Source of the DNA: an uncultured Clostridium sp.
GTDB taxonomy: Bacteria > Bacillota > Clostridia > TANB77 > CAG-508
NCBI GenBank assembly: GCA_900552555.1
Contig: URZW01000010.1
Coordinates: 1 to 52,409, forward strand
Reading direction: 5' to 3'
Length of the DNA: 52,409 nt
Shown here: positions 1-7,263 of the stretch, in pieces
Layout: every line of letters begins with the position of its first letter
Position numbering within the stretch: position 1 is the first letter of the stretch
The notes under the pieces: model-generated
Database searches by the model: none
What the model was told of the DNA's origin: nothing
Seen by the model: the letters and a program-made list of their open reading frames with translations, nothing else
Position numbers and translations under genes: made by a program

Positions 1-159
1 CACAAGGACACTAGCTCCAATAATCGGATCGCCGAATTTAGAGTCTTTCACTACACCTTTTACGGTAATGTCTTGAGCATAACTGCTAAAGGAAAGAAAA
101 AGTCCCAAAAGAAGTAGGAACAAACCTCTTTCCCGCAAAGAGAAGAAATGCTTTTTCAT
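1..159 (-). CDS. SusC/RagA-family TonB-linked outer membrane receptor, N-terminal fragment (foreign to this genome)
   Basis: Reading the minus strand from an ATG at 159 gives 53 codons running off the window edge. They comprise a basic start (MKKHFFSLRERG), a leucine-rich signal peptide ending near SSYAQ, then DITVKGVVKD and GDPIIGASVLV. This is the usual start of a Bacteroidetes SusC/RagA receptor: a signal peptide followed by a carboxypeptidase-regulatory-like (CarboxypepD_reg) domain. Such proteins sit in an outer membrane and import glycans, which makes no sense in a spore-forming, single-membrane Firmicute. By hand count 64 of the first 160 bases are G or C (40 %), well above the rest of the window. 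I infer an assembly chimera; real transfer is less likely. Only the first 53 residues are visible. Confidence 0.75.
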   Translation of the reverse strand, partial: MKKHFFSLRERGLFLLLLGLFLSFSSYAQDITVKGVVKDSKFGDPIIGASVLV

Positions 160-457
160 GCTTTACAATTTAAGATTACTAAATTAATTTTATTTATTTC
201 AATTTTTTTTATAGTCAAAAAAATGATTACTAAAATCTTAGCAATCAAAATCTTAAAAAAAATCAAAAATTAAAATTTAATATTTAATATTGTTTTTAAT
301 CTTGTAGGGAAAATATATTAATCTTCGTATTCCCCCATATATGAGATATATTTGAAAGTTTTTTTATTGTTGTCCCACATAATTTCTTTCCTAGTCTTTG
401 AACATTTTCCCTACAATTAATATATATTTATAAAAAATAGTAATTTAATATACAAAA
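160..457. other. AT-rich gap containing the probable chimera junction
   Basis: No convincing gene is seen. Bases 160-301 are extremely AT-rich with short repeated words such as AAAATCTTA. Bases 302-416 form an inverted-repeat-bounded unit, listed separately. The switch from Bacteroidetes-like to Clostridia-like DNA must lie somewhere between about 160 and the rlmH stop at 458, but base composition alone does not place it. Confidence 0.5.
302..416. repeat. 115-bp unit bounded by 13-bp perfect inverted repeats
   Basis: TTGTAGGGAAAAT at 302-314 is the exact reverse complement of ATTTTCCCTACAA at 404-416. The interior has no open frame of note and a slightly GC-richer stretch near 328-338. The architecture is that of a MITE (a small non-autonomous inverted-repeat element) or of two facing binding sites. 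It differs in sequence from the GTTAC-ended elements found elsewhere in the window. No target duplication is obvious. Confidence 0.45.
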
Positions 458-937
458 TTATCTGTGATAAGTTTCACCATTAGATATTTTAAAAGCTCTA
501 AATATTTGCTCTAATAAAAATACTCTAATCAATTGATGTGGAAATGTCATTTTAGAAAAACAAATTTTTTGATTTGCTAAACTTAAAATTTGTTGATTTA
601 ATCCAAGTGACCCACCAATAATAAAAGTAATTTGACTAGATTGCATAGAAATATTTTCAATGTTTTTTGAAAATTGTTCAGAAGAAAGTTCTTTTCCTGT
701 TAGGTCTAGACAAATAACATAAGAGTCTTTTTTTATATGATTTATTATGTTAGTGCATTCTTTTGATTTTATTTCATTTTCTATGTTTGGATTTATTTTT
801 TCTGGTATTTTTTCATCAGGCAATTCTAATATATTTAATTTGCAATATTTAGATAACCTTTTTAAATATTCATTTAGTGCAGCTTTTAAAAATTTTTCTT
901 TTATTTTTCCGACACATATTATATTTATTGTTAGCAT
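458..937 (-). CDS. rlmH: 23S rRNA (pseudouridine1915-N3)-methyltransferase RlmH
   Basis: 159 residues, the standard length for RlmH, a SPOUT-class SAM-dependent enzyme that methylates pseudouridine 1915 in helix 69 of 23S rRNA on assembled ribosomes. The SAM-binding trefoil knot signature is intact: FIIGGSLGL at residues 105-113 and FSKMTFPHQL at 127-136, followed by the arginine-containing helix and the C-terminal YHR. The start ATG at 937 follows an AAAGG ribosome binding site. It lies 22 bp downstream of walJ in the same direction, the common walJ-rlmH order of Firmicutes. Family recognition is strong. Confidence 0.95.
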   Translation of the reverse strand: MLTINIICVGKIKEKFLKAALNEYLKRLSKYCKLNILELPDEKIPEKINPNIENEIKSKECTNIINHIKKDSYVICLDLTGKELSSEQFSKNIENISMQSSQITFIIGGSLGLNQQILSLANQKICFSKMTFPHQLIRVFLLEQIFRAFKISNGETYHR

Positions 938-959
938 AATTAAACCTTTCTAAAAAATA

Positions 960-1751
960 TTAAAATGATATTTTGGTTCCTGGTATGTCACGGCTTGCAA
1001 CATTTAGTTTTAAAGAATTTTCATTATAATTACTGTTAGATATAACTTCATCAATAACTGTTTTATAGGCTAATTCTGGAAAGTTACTTTCTTTGCTTAA
1101 ATGGCCTAGTGTTGCTTGTTTAAGTCCTGATTGGAGTAAATGTGCAATTGTTTTTCCAGCTGTTTCGTTTGGTAAATGACCATTTGGCCCTGCGATTCTA
1201 GTTTTTAATATGTAGGGATATCTAGAAAATTTTAAGACTTCTGGATCATAATTTGATTCTAGTAATATAAAAATACTATCTTCTAAATTTTTTAGAATTC
1301 CATTTGTCATATGTCCAATATCTGTTGCAATACTGATTTTTTTGTTGTTTTTAAAGATGTTGAATCCGCAAGGATTTGCTGCATCGTGTGGAATTGCAAA
1401 TGGTTTTATTTGTAAATCTCCAATTTCAAATTTTTCTTCTATTTTTATATTTTTAATATTTTTTTCTAATATTTTTTCTTTTTGTTTAGGCATTGCGTCT
1501 AGTGTTTTTTGATTTACATATACAGGTAAATCAAATTTTTTCGCAAAGGTTCCTAAGCCTTGAACATGGTCTGTGTGTTCATGTGTTACTAGTATCCCAT
1601 TAATAGAAGCAGGATCAATATCTAAGTTTGTTAAAGCTGTTTCTATTTTTTTGCTACTGACACCTGCATCAATTAATAATTTTGTGTTTTCTGTTTCTAC
1701 TAATAAACTGTTTCCACTACTTCCGCTATATAAACTACAAAAATTAAACAT
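960..1751 (-). CDS. walJ: WalJ/YycJ-type metallo-beta-lactamase-fold hydrolase
   Basis: 263 residues. The metal-binding motif HEHTDH is at residues 57-62, and later conserved residues are seen in IPHDA and in ATDIGHM (the ligand Asp). The N-terminal SGSSGNS turn is typical of the YycJ/WalJ branch. Members of this family are cytoplasmic nucleases or phosphodiesterases encoded near the WalRK cell-wall regulators or rlmH; the exact substrate is not established from sequence. ATG at 1751 is preceded by AAGGAAG. It sits between murA (upstream, 43-bp gap) and rlmH (downstream), probably one transcript. No walRK genes are visible in this window. Confidence 0.88.
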   Translation of the reverse strand: MFNFCSLYSGSSGNSLLVETENTKLLIDAGVSSKKIETALTNLDIDPASINGILVTHEHTDHVQGLGTFAKKFDLPVYVNQKTLDAMPKQKEKILEKNIKNIKIEEKFEIGDLQIKPFAIPHDAANPCGFNIFKNNKKISIATDIGHMTNGILKNLEDSIFILLESNYDPEVLKFSRYPYILKTRIAGPNGHLPNETAGKTIAHLLQSGLKQATLGHLSKESNFPELAYKTVIDEVISNSNYNENSLKLNVASRDIPGTKISF

Positions 1752-1794
1752 ATTGTATTCTTCCTTTTATTTCTTTTGCTTGTATAAATTGTAA

Positions 1795-3054
1795 TTATTC
1801 ATTTACTCTTTCTATATTGGCTCCTATTTTTCTGAATTTTTCTTCTATATTTTCATAACCTCTGTCAATGTGTTCTAGATTATAAACTTCTGTAACGCCA
1901 TTTGCAGATACACCAGCGACTATTAGTGCTGCACCAGCTCTTAAGTCTGTTGAATATACAGGGGCTCCAAATAATTCATCAACGCCTTCAAAAATTGCTG
2001 ATTTTCCTTGTGCTGTAATTTTTGCTCCCATTTTATTTAATTCAGCTGTGTATTGGAATCTTGATTCCCAGATACTTTCATTTATGATACTTGTACCATT
2101 TGCTGTAGATAAAACGACTCCCATTTGTGGTTGTAAATCTGTAGGAAAACCTGGATATGGTAGTGTTTTTATAGTTGCTTTATTTGGTCTTTTACTGTAC
2201 CAAACTCTGATGCTATCTCCATTATCTTCAACATTTCCGCCTATTTCTAGTATTTTAGCTGTTAATGGTTCTAGGTGTTTTGTTATACAATTTTTTATAA
2301 GTAAATCACCTTTTGAGGCTATAGCTGCAAGCATAAAAGTACCTGCTTCGATTTGGTCTGGAACTACTGAATATGTAGCATTTCCGTGTAATTTTTCAAC
2401 ACCGTTTATTTTTATAACATCTGTTCCTGCTCCTCTAATATCAGCGCCCATTGTATTTAGAAAGTTTGCAACATCAACTATATGAGGCTCTTTAGCAGCA
2501 TTATCTATTGTTGTAGTTCCTTTTGCTAAAACACTGGCAAGTATTATATTTATTGTTGCTCCAACAGAAACAACATCCATGTAAATTGGTGCACCTGTTA
2601 GGCATTTTGCTTTTGCTGTAATTGTACCTTTGCCAACTTCAACATTTGCTCCTAATAGTTCGAAACCTTTTATATGTTGGTCAATAGGTCTTGCACCTAA
2701 TTTACAACCACCTGGCATGCCAACTTTTATATCTCCAGTTCTACCAAGCATTGCACCAATTAGATAGTAAGATGCTCTGAATTTACTTGTTAAATCTAAT
2801 GGTGCTTCTGTTGTTGTTATATTTCTTGTATCTATAGTTAATTCATTTTTTGTATTCCATGTTATTTTTGCACCCATTTTTTCTAAAATAGTGCATAAAA
2901 TTTGGACATCACTTATATTTGGAATGTTGTTTATTGTACATATTCCATTTATTAATAATGTGGCTGGTAATATTGCTACTGCCGCATTTTTTGCTCCGCT
3001 TATTTCTACTTCACCTTTTAGAGGTGTTGGTCCTGTTATTACTAATTTTTCCAA
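1795..3054 (-). CDS. murA: UDP-N-acetylglucosamine 1-carboxyvinyltransferase MurA
   Basis: 419 residues, standard MurA length. It catalyses enolpyruvyl transfer from PEP to UDP-GlcNAc, the first committed step of peptidoglycan synthesis, in the cytoplasm. The N-terminal GEVEISGAKNAA motif includes the conserved substrate-binding Lys-Asn, and the PEP-binding, fosfomycin-reactive cysteine is C117 in PGGCKLGARPID. The start codon is TTG at 3054 behind a strong AGGGGGA site, so the first residue is written M but encoded TTG. It is the promoter-proximal member of a likely murA-walJ-rlmH transcript. Firmicutes often have two MurA paralogues; which one this is cannot be decided here. Confidence 0.95.
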   Translation of the reverse strand: MEKLVITGPTPLKGEVEISGAKNAAVAILPATLLINGICTINNIPNISDVQILCTILEKMGAKITWNTKNELTIDTRNITTTEAPLDLTSKFRASYYLIGAMLGRTGDIKVGMPGGCKLGARPIDQHIKGFELLGANVEVGKGTITAKAKCLTGAPIYMDVVSVGATINIILASVLAKGTTTIDNAAKEPHIVDVANFLNTMGADIRGAGTDVIKINGVEKLHGNATYSVVPDQIEAGTFMLAAIASKGDLLIKNCITKHLEPLTAKILEIGGNVEDNGDSIRVWYSKRPNKATIKTLPYPGFPTDLQPQMGVVLSTANGTSIINESIWESRFQYTAELNKMGAKITAQGKSAIFEGVDELFGAPVYSTDLRAGAALIVAGVSANGVTEVYNLEHIDRGYENIEEKFRKIGANIERVNE

Positions 3055-3170
3055 ATTGATTCCCCCTGAATAATATTGTCTGCATAAAATATACCATAAA
3101 GAGTGAAGTATTGCAATAGTTTGAATTTAATTTTTAACTGTTATAATTAGTTTGTTTTGATTATAATAAA

Positions 3171-3836
3171 TTAATTTTTGGCTGTTAATAATCCGTTATT
3201 TGTGAAGAATTCAATTAGTTTAAATTTTAATTTTATTTCTGAATTAGAATTGTCAGAAATTATTGAATATTCTTCATCTGATAAGACATTTTGTAATTCT
3301 TCTTTTGACTCTTCTGGAACTATGCCGGAAGATACATCTATAAAACAAAGAGATGGGAACATTACACACCACCAATTTCTACCTTCTGCTTTTCCAATTT
3401 CAACTCTTAATGCATCATAATATCCTGCAGGTAATGAAATATCACCATATTGTTTTGTAGGAAATTCAAAATTTCCAATATTTATTTTTACATCATATGA
3501 ATATCCTTCATTTTTAATTGTTTCTAGTGCTACTTGTTTGAATTCTTCTTGATGTTCTGTTACAAGTTCAATTGCTTCTTCTTTAGATGAACAGTTTGAA
3601 CATATATTGTTCATATATTCTAATAAATTGTCTCTTACTTTATATTTTAAGGATTGATCTTCATCACTATTGCTGTTTGCAATTACATGTAGTCTGAAAA
3701 CACTGTTACTTATATCTGTTGATACGGCTTGTACATATGAAAATGCACATATTGTTGTATATATTAATAGTAGAAATGTTATTGTTAATAGTCTTCCTAT
3801 TTTGGGATTTTTTTTGTTATTTAAATTTTTTTTCAT
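3171..3836 (-). CDS. spoIIR: Stage II sporulation protein R (SpoIIR)
   Basis: 221 residues. The N-terminus has a single hydrophobic segment (about residues 15-36) serving as signal peptide or anchor, then the family block SVFRLHVIANSNS and a central region with FPTKQYGDISLPAGYY and NWWCVMFPSLCF. SpoIIR is made in the forespore under sigma-F, is exported into the intermembrane space and activates SpoIIGA, which processes pro-sigma-E in the mother cell. The start ATG at 3836 has a GGAGG site. Its presence marks the organism as an endospore former. It faces away from the gene at 4214; the shared 377-bp region holds an inverted repeat and a phased-repeat promoter. Confidence 0.93.
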   Translation of the reverse strand: MKKNLNNKKNPKIGRLLTITFLLLIYTTICAFSYVQAVSTDISNSVFRLHVIANSNSDEDQSLKYKVRDNLLEYMNNICSNCSSKEEAIELVTEHQEEFKQVALETIKNEGYSYDVKINIGNFEFPTKQYGDISLPAGYYDALRVEIGKAEGRNWWCVMFPSLCFIDVSSGIVPEESKEELQNVLSDEEYSIISDNSNSEIKLKFKLIEFFTNNGLLTAKN

Positions 3837-3950
3837 GTGTTACCTCCATTAAACTTTTTTTGTAATTTATTCTTTAAATTAATTATTTACATTTTATATA
3901 AATTTATACATTTTTAAATTTTTATAGTAAAATGAAAAATAAATAAATTA

Positions 3951-4020
3951 TTGTTACAATTCTAAATTAATAAAAATAAATATTTTAAATTAATAATTTA
4001 TAAAATGTGAATTGTAACAA
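3951..4020. repeat. GTTAC-ended inverted repeat, short form
   Basis: TTGTTACAATTC at 3951-3962 is the exact reverse complement of GAATTGTAACAA at 4009-4020. The 46-bp interior is almost pure A/T with repeated TAAATTAATAA words. The terminal sequence matches the ends of the larger palindromes at 24325, 34517 and 41991. It lies between divergent genes, so it is unlikely to be a terminator. Confidence 0.6.
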
Positions 4021-4072
4021 ATCATTAATTTTATAAAACAGTAAAGTTAAGATTGAATTATAAAACAATTTT

Positions 4073-4113
4073 TGAAATATAATTGAAATATTTCTGAAAT
4101 ATTTTTGAAATAT
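4073..4113 (+). promoter_or_regulatory. Four TGAAATAT direct repeats with exact 11-bp period (candidate operator)
   Basis: TGAAATAT starts at 4073, 4084, 4095 and 4106, four identical octamers each 11 bp apart, ending 2 bp before the TTGACA at 4116-4121. An 11-bp period puts all copies on one helical face, and tandem direct repeats of this period are the usual layout for OmpR/PhoB-family response regulators. The phased A/T tracts could alternatively bend DNA or act as an UP element. No matching regulator gene is visible nearby. Confidence 0.6.
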
Positions 4114-4115
4114 TC

Positions 4116-4144
4116 TTGACATCTAAAAATATAAATGGTAAAAT
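4116..4144 (+). promoter_or_regulatory. Sigma-A-type promoter for the 4214 gene
   Basis: TTGACA (4116-4121), a 17-bp spacer and TAAAAT (4139-4144) make a near-consensus housekeeping promoter. Predicted start is near 4151, giving a leader of about 60 nt before the ATG at 4214. The octamer array lies immediately upstream of the -35 box. Confidence 0.75.
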
Positions 4145-4213
4145 TTACCAGTACTCAGAAATGAGATTACTCTAAAGAAAAAACTTTAAAAGATTGAAAG
4201 GGTTGATATTCTT

Positions 4214-4684
4214 ATGATGAAAGAAAACAAAAGAGAAGAAAAATTATGCTTGTTTTTTGCAAGTGATTATCATTTTGAAATGATAAGTTTACCTTATATT
4301 AATGAAAGTTTAAAGAAAAATGAAAATGTAATAATAATGACAGAAAATAATTTAGATAGTAGTGTAGATAAAGTTTTATCAAGAATTAATTTAAATGAAG
4401 AGGAAAAAAATAAATTGACAAAGATAAATTGGAAAAATGATGATTTAAATAAATTTAAAGAACTAAAAAATGCTAATAAAGATGGAAAAGATACATTAAT
4501 ATTCGTAAAAGGAAGAGAAAATTATATAGATAATATGAATAAAAATATTCAAAATTGGACAAATGATACAGATATTAAAATTGTGGATTGCTATGATATA
4601 AATGAAATTCAAGATGATGTAAGTAGTATTGCAAAGAAATATGATAGAATACTATCAACTTCTGGAGTGGAAAAATTGTTATAA
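4214..4684 (+). CDS. Conserved-looking cytoplasmic protein of unknown function
   Basis: 156 residues, no signal peptide or membrane segment, rich in Lys, Asn and Asp. Short hydrophobic strands alternate with charged helices (LCLFFASDYHF, ENVIIMTE, TLIFVKGRE, IKIVDCYDI), which suggests a small alpha/beta fold of the Rossmann or MEDS-like type, but I do not recognise the family. Start at ATG 4214 or the next ATG at 4217, behind GAAAGGG. It is the first gene after a strong promoter with phased upstream repeats, and the UDP-sugar pyrophosphorylase follows after 99 bp on the same strand, so the two may be co-transcribed. Function unknown. Confidence 0.6.
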   Translation: MMKENKREEKLCLFFASDYHFEMISLPYINESLKKNENVIIMTENNLDSSVDKVLSRINLNEEEKNKLTKINWKNDDLNKFKELKNANKDGKDTLIFVKGRENYIDNMNKNIQNWTNDTDIKIVDCYDINEIQDDVSSIAKKYDRILSTSGVEKLL

Positions 4685-4783
4685 AATTTAATAAAACACT
4701 TGATAAATTTGAATAAATAGTATAAAGTATAAAGTACATAAAAATTTGTAGTAGTAAAAATGCTATTGAAAGGAAGAAGAAAT

Positions 4784-6034
4784 ATGGATAATACATTAGA
4801 AGAAGCAAAAGCTATTTTAAAAAAGTATAATCAGGAACATTTATTAAATGGATATGAAAATTTAGATGACAAAAAGAAAGAACAATTGTTAAAACAAATT
4901 TTAAATATTGATTTTGAATTAATTAAAAGTCTTTATGAAAATACAACGGAAGATAATTCAGAAAATAATGATGTAATTGAACCAATGGATTATTTGGATA
5001 AAAATAAATTATATGATGATTATAAATATTATGAAAATATAGGAAAACATGCTATTCAAGAAGGAAAACTTGCTGCAGTTACTATGGCTGGTGGACAAGG
5101 AACAAGACTTGGACATAATGGACCAAAAGGTACTTATGATATTGGTTTAGACTCACATAAGTCATTGTTTGAATTATTAAGTGAAGGTTTAAAAGAAGCA
5201 GGAAGAAAATATGATGTTACTATACCATGGTTTATAATGACAAGTAGAGAAAATAATGAAGAAACAGTTAACTTCTTTGAAAAAAATAAATTTTTTGGAT
5301 ACCAAAAAGATAAAAATATATTTTTCTTTATTCAAGGTGAACTACCAATGGTAGATACAGAAGGAAAAATATTAATTGGTGAAGATGGTTTAATAAAACA
5401 AGCTGCTGATGGACATGGTGGAATTTATGAATCATTAGTAAAAAGTGGTATGACAGAAAAAATGAAACAACTTGGTGTAGAATGGGTATTTATAGGTGGT
5501 GTTGATAACTGCCTTGTTAAAATGGTAGACCCAGTACTTATGGGAATTGCTATTGATAAAGGTGTTACAGTCGCTTGTAAATCAATTGTTAAAGCAAACC
5601 CACATGAAAAAGTTGGTGTTTTCTGCAAAAGAAATGGAAAACCAGGTGTTATAGAATACTCAGAAATTACTGATGATATGGCAGAAGCAACAGATGAAAA
5701 TGGTGAACTTTTATATGGTGAATCACATATTCTTTGTAATTTGTTTAGTATTGATGCAGTAGAAAGAATGGGTCAAACACCATTACCATATCATAGTGCT
5801 TTTAAAAAGGCTAAATATATTGATAAAGATGGAAATTTGGTAGTTCCAGATTCTCCAAATGCATATAAATTTGAGGCTTTCTTGTTTGATGCTTTTGGTG
5901 AGGTTGACGATATGGCAATTCTTAGAGTTAAGAGAGAAGAAGAATTTGCACCTGTTAAAAATGCTGATAGTGCTGGAGTTGATTGTCCAAGTACTGCAAG
6001 AAAATTATATGAGGATTTTTATCATTTGAGATAA
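4784..6034 (+). CDS. UDPGP-family UTP:sugar-1-phosphate uridylyltransferase
   Basis: 416 residues from ATG 4784, chosen because AAGGAAG lies 8 bp upstream; an in-frame ATG at 4760 has no such site. The nucleotide-binding loop MAGGQGTRLG at residues 101-110 followed by GPKG identifies the eukaryote-type UDPGP family (UDP-glucose or UDP-GlcNAc/GalNAc pyrophosphorylase, UAP1-like), not the bacterial GalU type. IGGVDNCLVKMVDP is the typical substrate-side segment. The enzyme joins UTP and a hexose- or HexNAc-1-phosphate to give a UDP-sugar. A phosphohexomutase that could supply the 1-phosphate lies about 1.2 kb downstream on the same strand. The exact sugar is not certain from sequence. A bidirectional terminator follows. 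Confidence 0.88.
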   Translation: MDNTLEEAKAILKKYNQEHLLNGYENLDDKKKEQLLKQILNIDFELIKSLYENTTEDNSENNDVIEPMDYLDKNKLYDDYKYYENIGKHAIQEGKLAAVTMAGGQGTRLGHNGPKGTYDIGLDSHKSLFELLSEGLKEAGRKYDVTIPWFIMTSRENNEETVNFFEKNKFFGYQKDKNIFFFIQGELPMVDTEGKILIGEDGLIKQAADGHGGIYESLVKSGMTEKMKQLGVEWVFIGGVDNCLVKMVDPVLMGIAIDKGVTVACKSIVKANPHEKVGVFCKRNGKPGVIEYSEITDDMAEATDENGELLYGESHILCNLFSIDAVERMGQTPLPYHSAFKKAKYIDKDGNLVVPDSPNAYKFEAFLFDAFGEVDDMAILRVKREEEFAPVKNADSAGVDCPSTARKLYEDFYHLR

Positions 6035-6037
6035 AAT

Positions 6038-6085
6038 AAAAATTGTAAAATAGTGAATATTTAATTCATTATTTTACAATTTTTT
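6038..6085. terminator. Bidirectional intrinsic terminator
   Basis: A long AT-rich hairpin, AAATTGTAAAATAGTGAAT pairing with ATTCATTATTTTACAATTT (about 6040-6082), is flanked by A-rich sequence on the left and a T tract on the right. It ends the pyrophosphorylase gene and also overlaps the 3' end of the frameshifted pilin-like gene on the minus strand. Confidence 0.75.
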
Positions 6086-6660
6086 ATTTTTAATAGTTTT
6101 AAATCCAAATATTGTCATACTTATATTTTGATATCCACTTGTATATGAACTACGGCAGCATATAGAATTATTAGTTGGAAAATAAATATATTTACAAATA
6201 TAATAATAGGTGTTATCAGAATTTTGGTTAACAGAGAGAAATTTTTCATATGTGGTATGTTCAAAATCATAATCTAAAAATGTATTTAAAAAACCTGTTA
6301 TATTCCACGAAAGAGAGTCATACCATTTATATCGGATTTGTAATTTTTATAGTTATCTATATTATCAGTTAAATTCTTTGTTTCATTATCTTCAAGTGAA
6401 TCGTCAAATAAAATTGTATAGATGTCTTCATTGCTTCTAGTACTACATAGATGTTCTTGGATTTTATTTTCGTATTTTCCTAGTATTATAGTTTGATTTT
6501 GTTCTGCTTCTTTACTTTTTTTCTCTGCTAGTTTTGCTTTTTCAAATAATCCTGTTTGAGATAATGAAGAAATTGAAATTCCTGAGAGAATTAATAAAAT
6601 TATGATAGTTACCACTAAGGCTACAAGTGTAATTCCTGACTTACTATTTTTAAAAATCAT
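6074..6660 (-). pseudogene. Type IV pilin-like protein gene, frameshifted
   Basis: The minus strand from ATG 6660 (with AAAGGAGG) encodes a prepilin-type N-terminus: a short basic leader, SGITLVALVVTIIILLILSG (N-methylation/class III signal with Glu replaced), then a coiled region, ending at a stop at 6298 after 120 residues. Past the stop, the neighbouring frame stays open from about 6325 to a stop at 6074 and reads KWYDSLSWNIT ... YYYICKYIYFPTN ... ISMTIFGFKTI, which looks like the missing pilin C-terminal beta region. The two frames overlap near 6320-6345, consistent with one single-base indel. The intact protein would have been about 195 residues. This is a recent mutation, a sequencing error or, less likely, programmed shifting. 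A consensus promoter still precedes it. Confidence 0.65.
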
Positions 6661-6702
6661 ATAAAAACCTCCTTTATTTTTTTTGTAATAGACTTTTTAT
6701 TT

Positions 6703-6731
6703 ATTATACTGGCTATATAACCAATAGTCAA
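6703..6731 (-). promoter_or_regulatory. Consensus sigma-A promoter for the pilin-like gene
   Basis: On the minus strand TTGACT (6731-6726), a 17-bp spacer and a perfect TATAAT (6708-6703) point at the pilin-like gene, about 40 bp upstream of its ATG. The small Xre gene reads the other way from 6787, so it could repress this promoter, an inference from position only. Confidence 0.75.
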
Positions 6732-6786
6732 GTATCCTATATAAATTATATAATTTTTTTTATATTAAAGGATGTAGGAGAAGGCA

Positions 6787-7029
6787 ATGGTTAAAGTAAA
6801 AATAGAAAATGGATATTATTTATTTAAACTTGGAGATATTTTAAATAAAAAAGAAATAAGTATTAATAAATTAATGAGAGATACAAATACTGATTTTAAA
6901 GTATTGAAAAGACTGATATCAGGAGAACTGGTTAGAATAGATATATTTGTTTTGGCAAGGTTATGTGATTATTTTAGTTGTTCTATTAATGATATTATTG
7001 AATATTTTCCGGAGAATAATATCATATGA
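6787..7029 (+). CDS. Small Xre-family (Cro/C1-type) DNA-binding regulator
   Basis: 80 residues from ATG 6787 behind GGAG. The sequence fits a compact helix-turn-helix repressor: a first helix FKLGDILNKKEISINKLMRD, a recognition region TDFKVLKRLISGEL, then IDIFVLARLCDYFSCSINDIIEY, the typical last helix of YozG/HTH_26-type small regulators that carry nothing but the HTH. It probably acts as a dimeric DNA-binding protein. It is divergent from the pilin-like gene and shares a 126-bp control region with it. The target is unknown; autoregulation or control of the pilin promoter is inferred from location. Confidence 0.8.
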   Translation: MVKVKIENGYYLFKLGDILNKKEISINKLMRDTNTDFKVLKRLISGELVRIDIFVLARLCDYFSCSINDIIEYFPENNII

Positions 7030-7043
7030 AATTTTTTATAGAA

Positions 7044-7117
7044 TAAAAAAAGCATGTGCATTTCCGGATACACATACAATTACATTTGGCCGTTGGAATC
7101 AAACACATTTATTCTGT
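7044..7117 (-). ncRNA. Candidate small RNA with own promoter and terminator
   Basis: On the minus strand TTGACA (7152-7147), a 17-bp spacer and TATTAT (7129-7124) predict a start near 7117. About 70 nt later a hairpin (7077-7052, ATGTG pairing with CACAT around a CCGGAAATG loop) is followed by seven T residues (7051-7045), an intrinsic terminator. No open frame lies between. The transcript would be GC-richer than its surroundings. It resembles no RNA family I can name. Confidence 0.45.
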
Positions 7118-7123
7118 ACCTAA

Positions 7124-7152
7124 ATAATATTATAATATTCCAAACTTGTCAA
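7124..7152 (-). promoter_or_regulatory. Sigma-A-type promoter of the candidate small RNA
   Basis: TTGACA-17 bp-TATTAT on the minus strand, with no protein gene downstream in that direction before the Xre gene, which is antisense to it. Confidence 0.55.
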
Positions 7153-7263
7153 ATATTTTTCTAAAAACTCTTTATTTATTTTGTAAATAGTGTTATTATA
7201 AGCATATCAAAAAAGTTGTCAAAAAGGGGCGTCCCTAATGACAGAAAAGAAAGGATTGATAAA

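Larger units (their letters stand above)
3837..4213. other. Divergent intergenic region between spoIIR and the 4214 gene
   Basis: No gene seen. It contains the GTTAC-ended inverted repeat at 3951-4020, the four phased TGAAATAT repeats at 4073-4113 and the sigma-A-like promoter at 4116-4144, each listed separately. A forespore sigma-F promoter for spoIIR would be expected near 3840-3950 on the minus strand but I could not assign it with confidence. Confidence 0.6.
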
